Origin: Oscillospiraceae bacterium
GTDB taxonomy: Bacteria; Bacillota; Clostridia; Oscillospirales; Ruminococcaceae
Direction: 5' to 3'
DNA length: 64,000 bases
Assembly: GCA_022766785.1 (NCBI GenBank)
Contig: JALEOL010000025.1
Coordinates: 1-64,000 of the forward strand
Position 1 is the stretch's first letter. Every line of letters begins with the position of its first letter. Below the pieces are notes generated by a model that was given only the letters and a program-made list of their open reading frames with translations, had not been told where the DNA came from and did not search any database. Positions 62,472-64,000 of this stretch are shown piece by piece. A program made the position numbers and the translations under genes.

Positions 62472-63506
62472 ATGAAAAGTTACAGCGAAAGCTACAAGGC
62501 AGCAGGTGTTGACGTCACCGCAGGCTACGAATCAGTACGTCTCATGAAAGAGCATGTCGCAAGAACCACCACCCCCGGCTGCATATCCGGGATAGGCGGC
62601 TTCGGCGGTCTGTTCATGCCTGACCTGACAGGAATGAAGGAACCGGTACTCGTTAGCGGCACCGACGGCGTGGGCACCAAGCTAAAGCTCGCAATGCTGA
62701 TGAACAAGCACGACACCATCGGCATCGACGCAGTTGCAATGTGCGTGAACGACATCATCTGCTGCGGCGCAAAGCCCCTGTTCTTCCTGGATTACATCGC
62801 TATCGGAAAGGTAGTTCCTGAAAAGGTCGCAGAGATAGTAAAGGGCGTTGCTGACGGCTGCGTTATGGCAGGCTGCGCTCTGGTTGGCGGCGAGACCGCA
62901 GAGCACCCCGGCATGATGGCAGAGGACGAATACGACATCGCAGGCTACAGCACAGGTATCGTTGACAAGTCAAAGATCCTTGACGCTTCCTCCATAAAAC
63001 CCGGCGACGCTATCATCGGTATCGCTTCAAGCGGTGTGCACTCCAACGGCTTCTCACTGGTCAGAAAGGTATTCAACGTAAACGAGCAGAACCTAAAGAC
63101 ATTCTATCCGGAGCTTGGGACTTCCCTCGGCGACGCGCTGCTGAAGCCCACCAGGATCTATGTAAAACCTGTCCTGGATGTTATTTCCAAGATGACGGTA
63201 AAGTCCATAAGCCATATCACCGGCGGCGGCTTCTATGAGAATATCCCCCGGGCGCTGCCTGACGGTATCACTGCAAAGATCAACAAGAACAGCTACGAGG
63301 TGCCTGCTATATTCAAGCTCCTCCAAAGCACCGGAAATATCTCAGAGCACGATATGTACAACACCTTTAACATGGGTATCGGCATGATGTTGGTCGTAAA
63401 CAAGGCTGACGCTGACAAGGCTGTGGAGATACTCAAGGAAAACGGCGAAAATGCGTTCATTATCGGCGAAACTATCGCAAGCGACGAGGGCGTTATCATA
63501 GAATAA
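62472..63506 (+). CDS. purM: Phosphoribosylformylglycinamidine cyclo-ligase
   Basis: A 344-residue AIR synthetase. YKAAGVDVTAGYE, GTDGVGTKLKLA, DAVAMCVNDI, GGETAEHPGM and ITGGGFYENIPR. ATG 62472 follows AAAGGGCAG. Last pur gene seen; strong terminator follows. Confidence 0.97.
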   Translation: MKSYSESYKAAGVDVTAGYESVRLMKEHVARTTTPGCISGIGGFGGLFMPDLTGMKEPVLVSGTDGVGTKLKLAMLMNKHDTIGIDAVAMCVNDIICCGAKPLFFLDYIAIGKVVPEKVAEIVKGVADGCVMAGCALVGGETAEHPGMMAEDEYDIAGYSTGIVDKSKILDASSIKPGDAIIGIASSGVHSNGFSLVRKVFNVNEQNLKTFYPELGTSLGDALLKPTRIYVKPVLDVISKMTVKSISHITGGGFYENIPRALPDGITAKINKNSYEVPAIFKLLQSTGNISEHDMYNTFNMGIGMMLVVNKADADKAVEILKENGENAFIIGETIASDEGVIIE

Positions 63507-63541
63507 TTCCACAAAGGGAGCGGGCGTTATGTCCGCCCCCG

Positions 63542-63571
63542 AAATGTGTTATTCAGGAACACATTTTTTTA
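63542..63571 (+). terminator. Terminator of the pur operon
   Basis: AAATGTGTT (63542-63550) pairs with AACACATTT (63558-63566), followed by TTTT. Confidence 0.92.
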
Positions 63572-63588
63572 TCACAGGAGCAGCGATT

Positions 63589-64000
63589 ATGGGGCTATTT
63601 GACAAATTCCGAAAACCAGCACCGGAGGAGAAAGCCCACGACCCAGCCGTGGACTACGACCGCACACCTTCGCAGGATATCACGGTTAATTTAACCGAAA
63701 ACAATATCGAGATAAACGGAAAAAGCTACGCCTTCCCTATCCCGTTGACGGAACTTGTAGAGCAGTTCGGCGAGCCGGAGAAGTACGTGTTCGGCAAGAT
63801 GTACATAGACGTGCTGAGCGACAAGCAGAACGCCATTCTCAATGAGACCACCCCAGACCGGCTGAATTACGTCTGGAATGAGTTGGGAATAAAGGCGTAC
63901 TGCTACGACCGGGTGAGTATCAGGGCGTTTCAGTTCACATTTCGCCCGTATGCCTACCGGGAAATGCCGCCGGCTTCCCCCAGCAATATGTTCGGGGGGA
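63589..64000 (+). CDS. Unknown protein, truncated by the window end
   Basis: Open from ATG 63589 (AGGAG 8 bases upstream) to the window edge, 137 codons. It begins MGLFDKFRKPAPEEKAHDP, followed by a beta-rich part (ITVNLTENNIEINGKSYAFP, EKYVFGKMYIDVLSD). Not recognised. No membrane segment or signal is visible in the part seen. Confidence 0.75.
   Translation, partial: MGLFDKFRKPAPEEKAHDPAVDYDRTPSQDITVNLTENNIEINGKSYAFPIPLTELVEQFGEPEKYVFGKMYIDVLSDKQNAILNETTPDRLNYVWNELGIKAYCYDRVSIRAFQFTFRPYAYREMPPASPSNMFGG

Overview
The window looks like about 64 kb of chromosome from an anaerobic Gram-positive Clostridia, most likely Oscillospiraceae (Ruminococcus-like). This rests on inference from the moderate GC content, purine-rich ribosome binding sites, sigma-A promoters with 17-bp spacers, a T-box leader, lipoprotein signals, PdaA, Lon/YsxC, BlaI/BlaR-type genes and GH16/GH27/GH31 glycosidases. 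I see no phage, plasmid, CRISPR array or complete insertion sequence. Four short palindromic elements look like MITE or foldback repeats (1-171, 8161-8289, 29960-30121, 51166-51219).

Layout. 1-4.3 kb: MarR-controlled heterodimeric ABC exporter (minus). 4.5-6 kb: secreted CAP-domain protein and a cysteine-cluster protein. 6.1-8.1 kb: XRE-AbrB fusion regulator overlapping an ABC-2 exporter. 8.4-12.5 kb: MocR-like regulator, CYTH enzyme, BirA, a phosphodiesterase and three unknown small genes. 12.6-17.6 kb: T-box leader, cysE-cysS and two cyclophilin lipoproteins. 17.7-23.7 kb: sfsA, a GH31 glycosidase, tRNA-Leu, a hydroxyacid dehydrogenase, pdaA and a BtuF-like lipoprotein. 23.7-30 kb: DUF815 ATPase, dusB, a DUF1624 membrane protein, lon and ysxC. 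30-33.4 kb: SHOCT protein and a BlaR1/BlaI pair. 33.5-37.7 kb: a tightly packed six-gene operon (XRE, ImmA protease, two M42 aminopeptidases, GNAT, Nudix) behind a promoter wrapped by a dyad. 37.7-46.3 kb: argGHCJBD-GNAT-argF, divergent from that operon. 46.4-51 kb: S1 protein, rarA, prs, glyA. 51-54.7 kb: leuCD-GNAT-leuB (minus). 54.8-57.8 kb: tRNA-Ser, GH16, GH27, HD protein. 57.9-63.6 kb: purE-purC-purF paralogue-purF-purM behind an attenuator-like leader, then a truncated unknown gene.

How the genes work together. The window carries most of ornithine and arginine synthesis from acetylornithine precursors (ArgJ recycles the acetyl group), leucine synthesis steps 2 and 3, cysteine synthesis and charging, and five purine genes plus PRPP synthase and GlyA, which supply PRPP and one-carbon units. 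Points most worth a second look are the MocR protein lacking its PLP lysine, the PurF paralogue lacking its glutaminase residues, the purE leader peptide plus terminator, the XRE-ImmA-peptidase operon, and the three-gene cluster of small unknown proteins.
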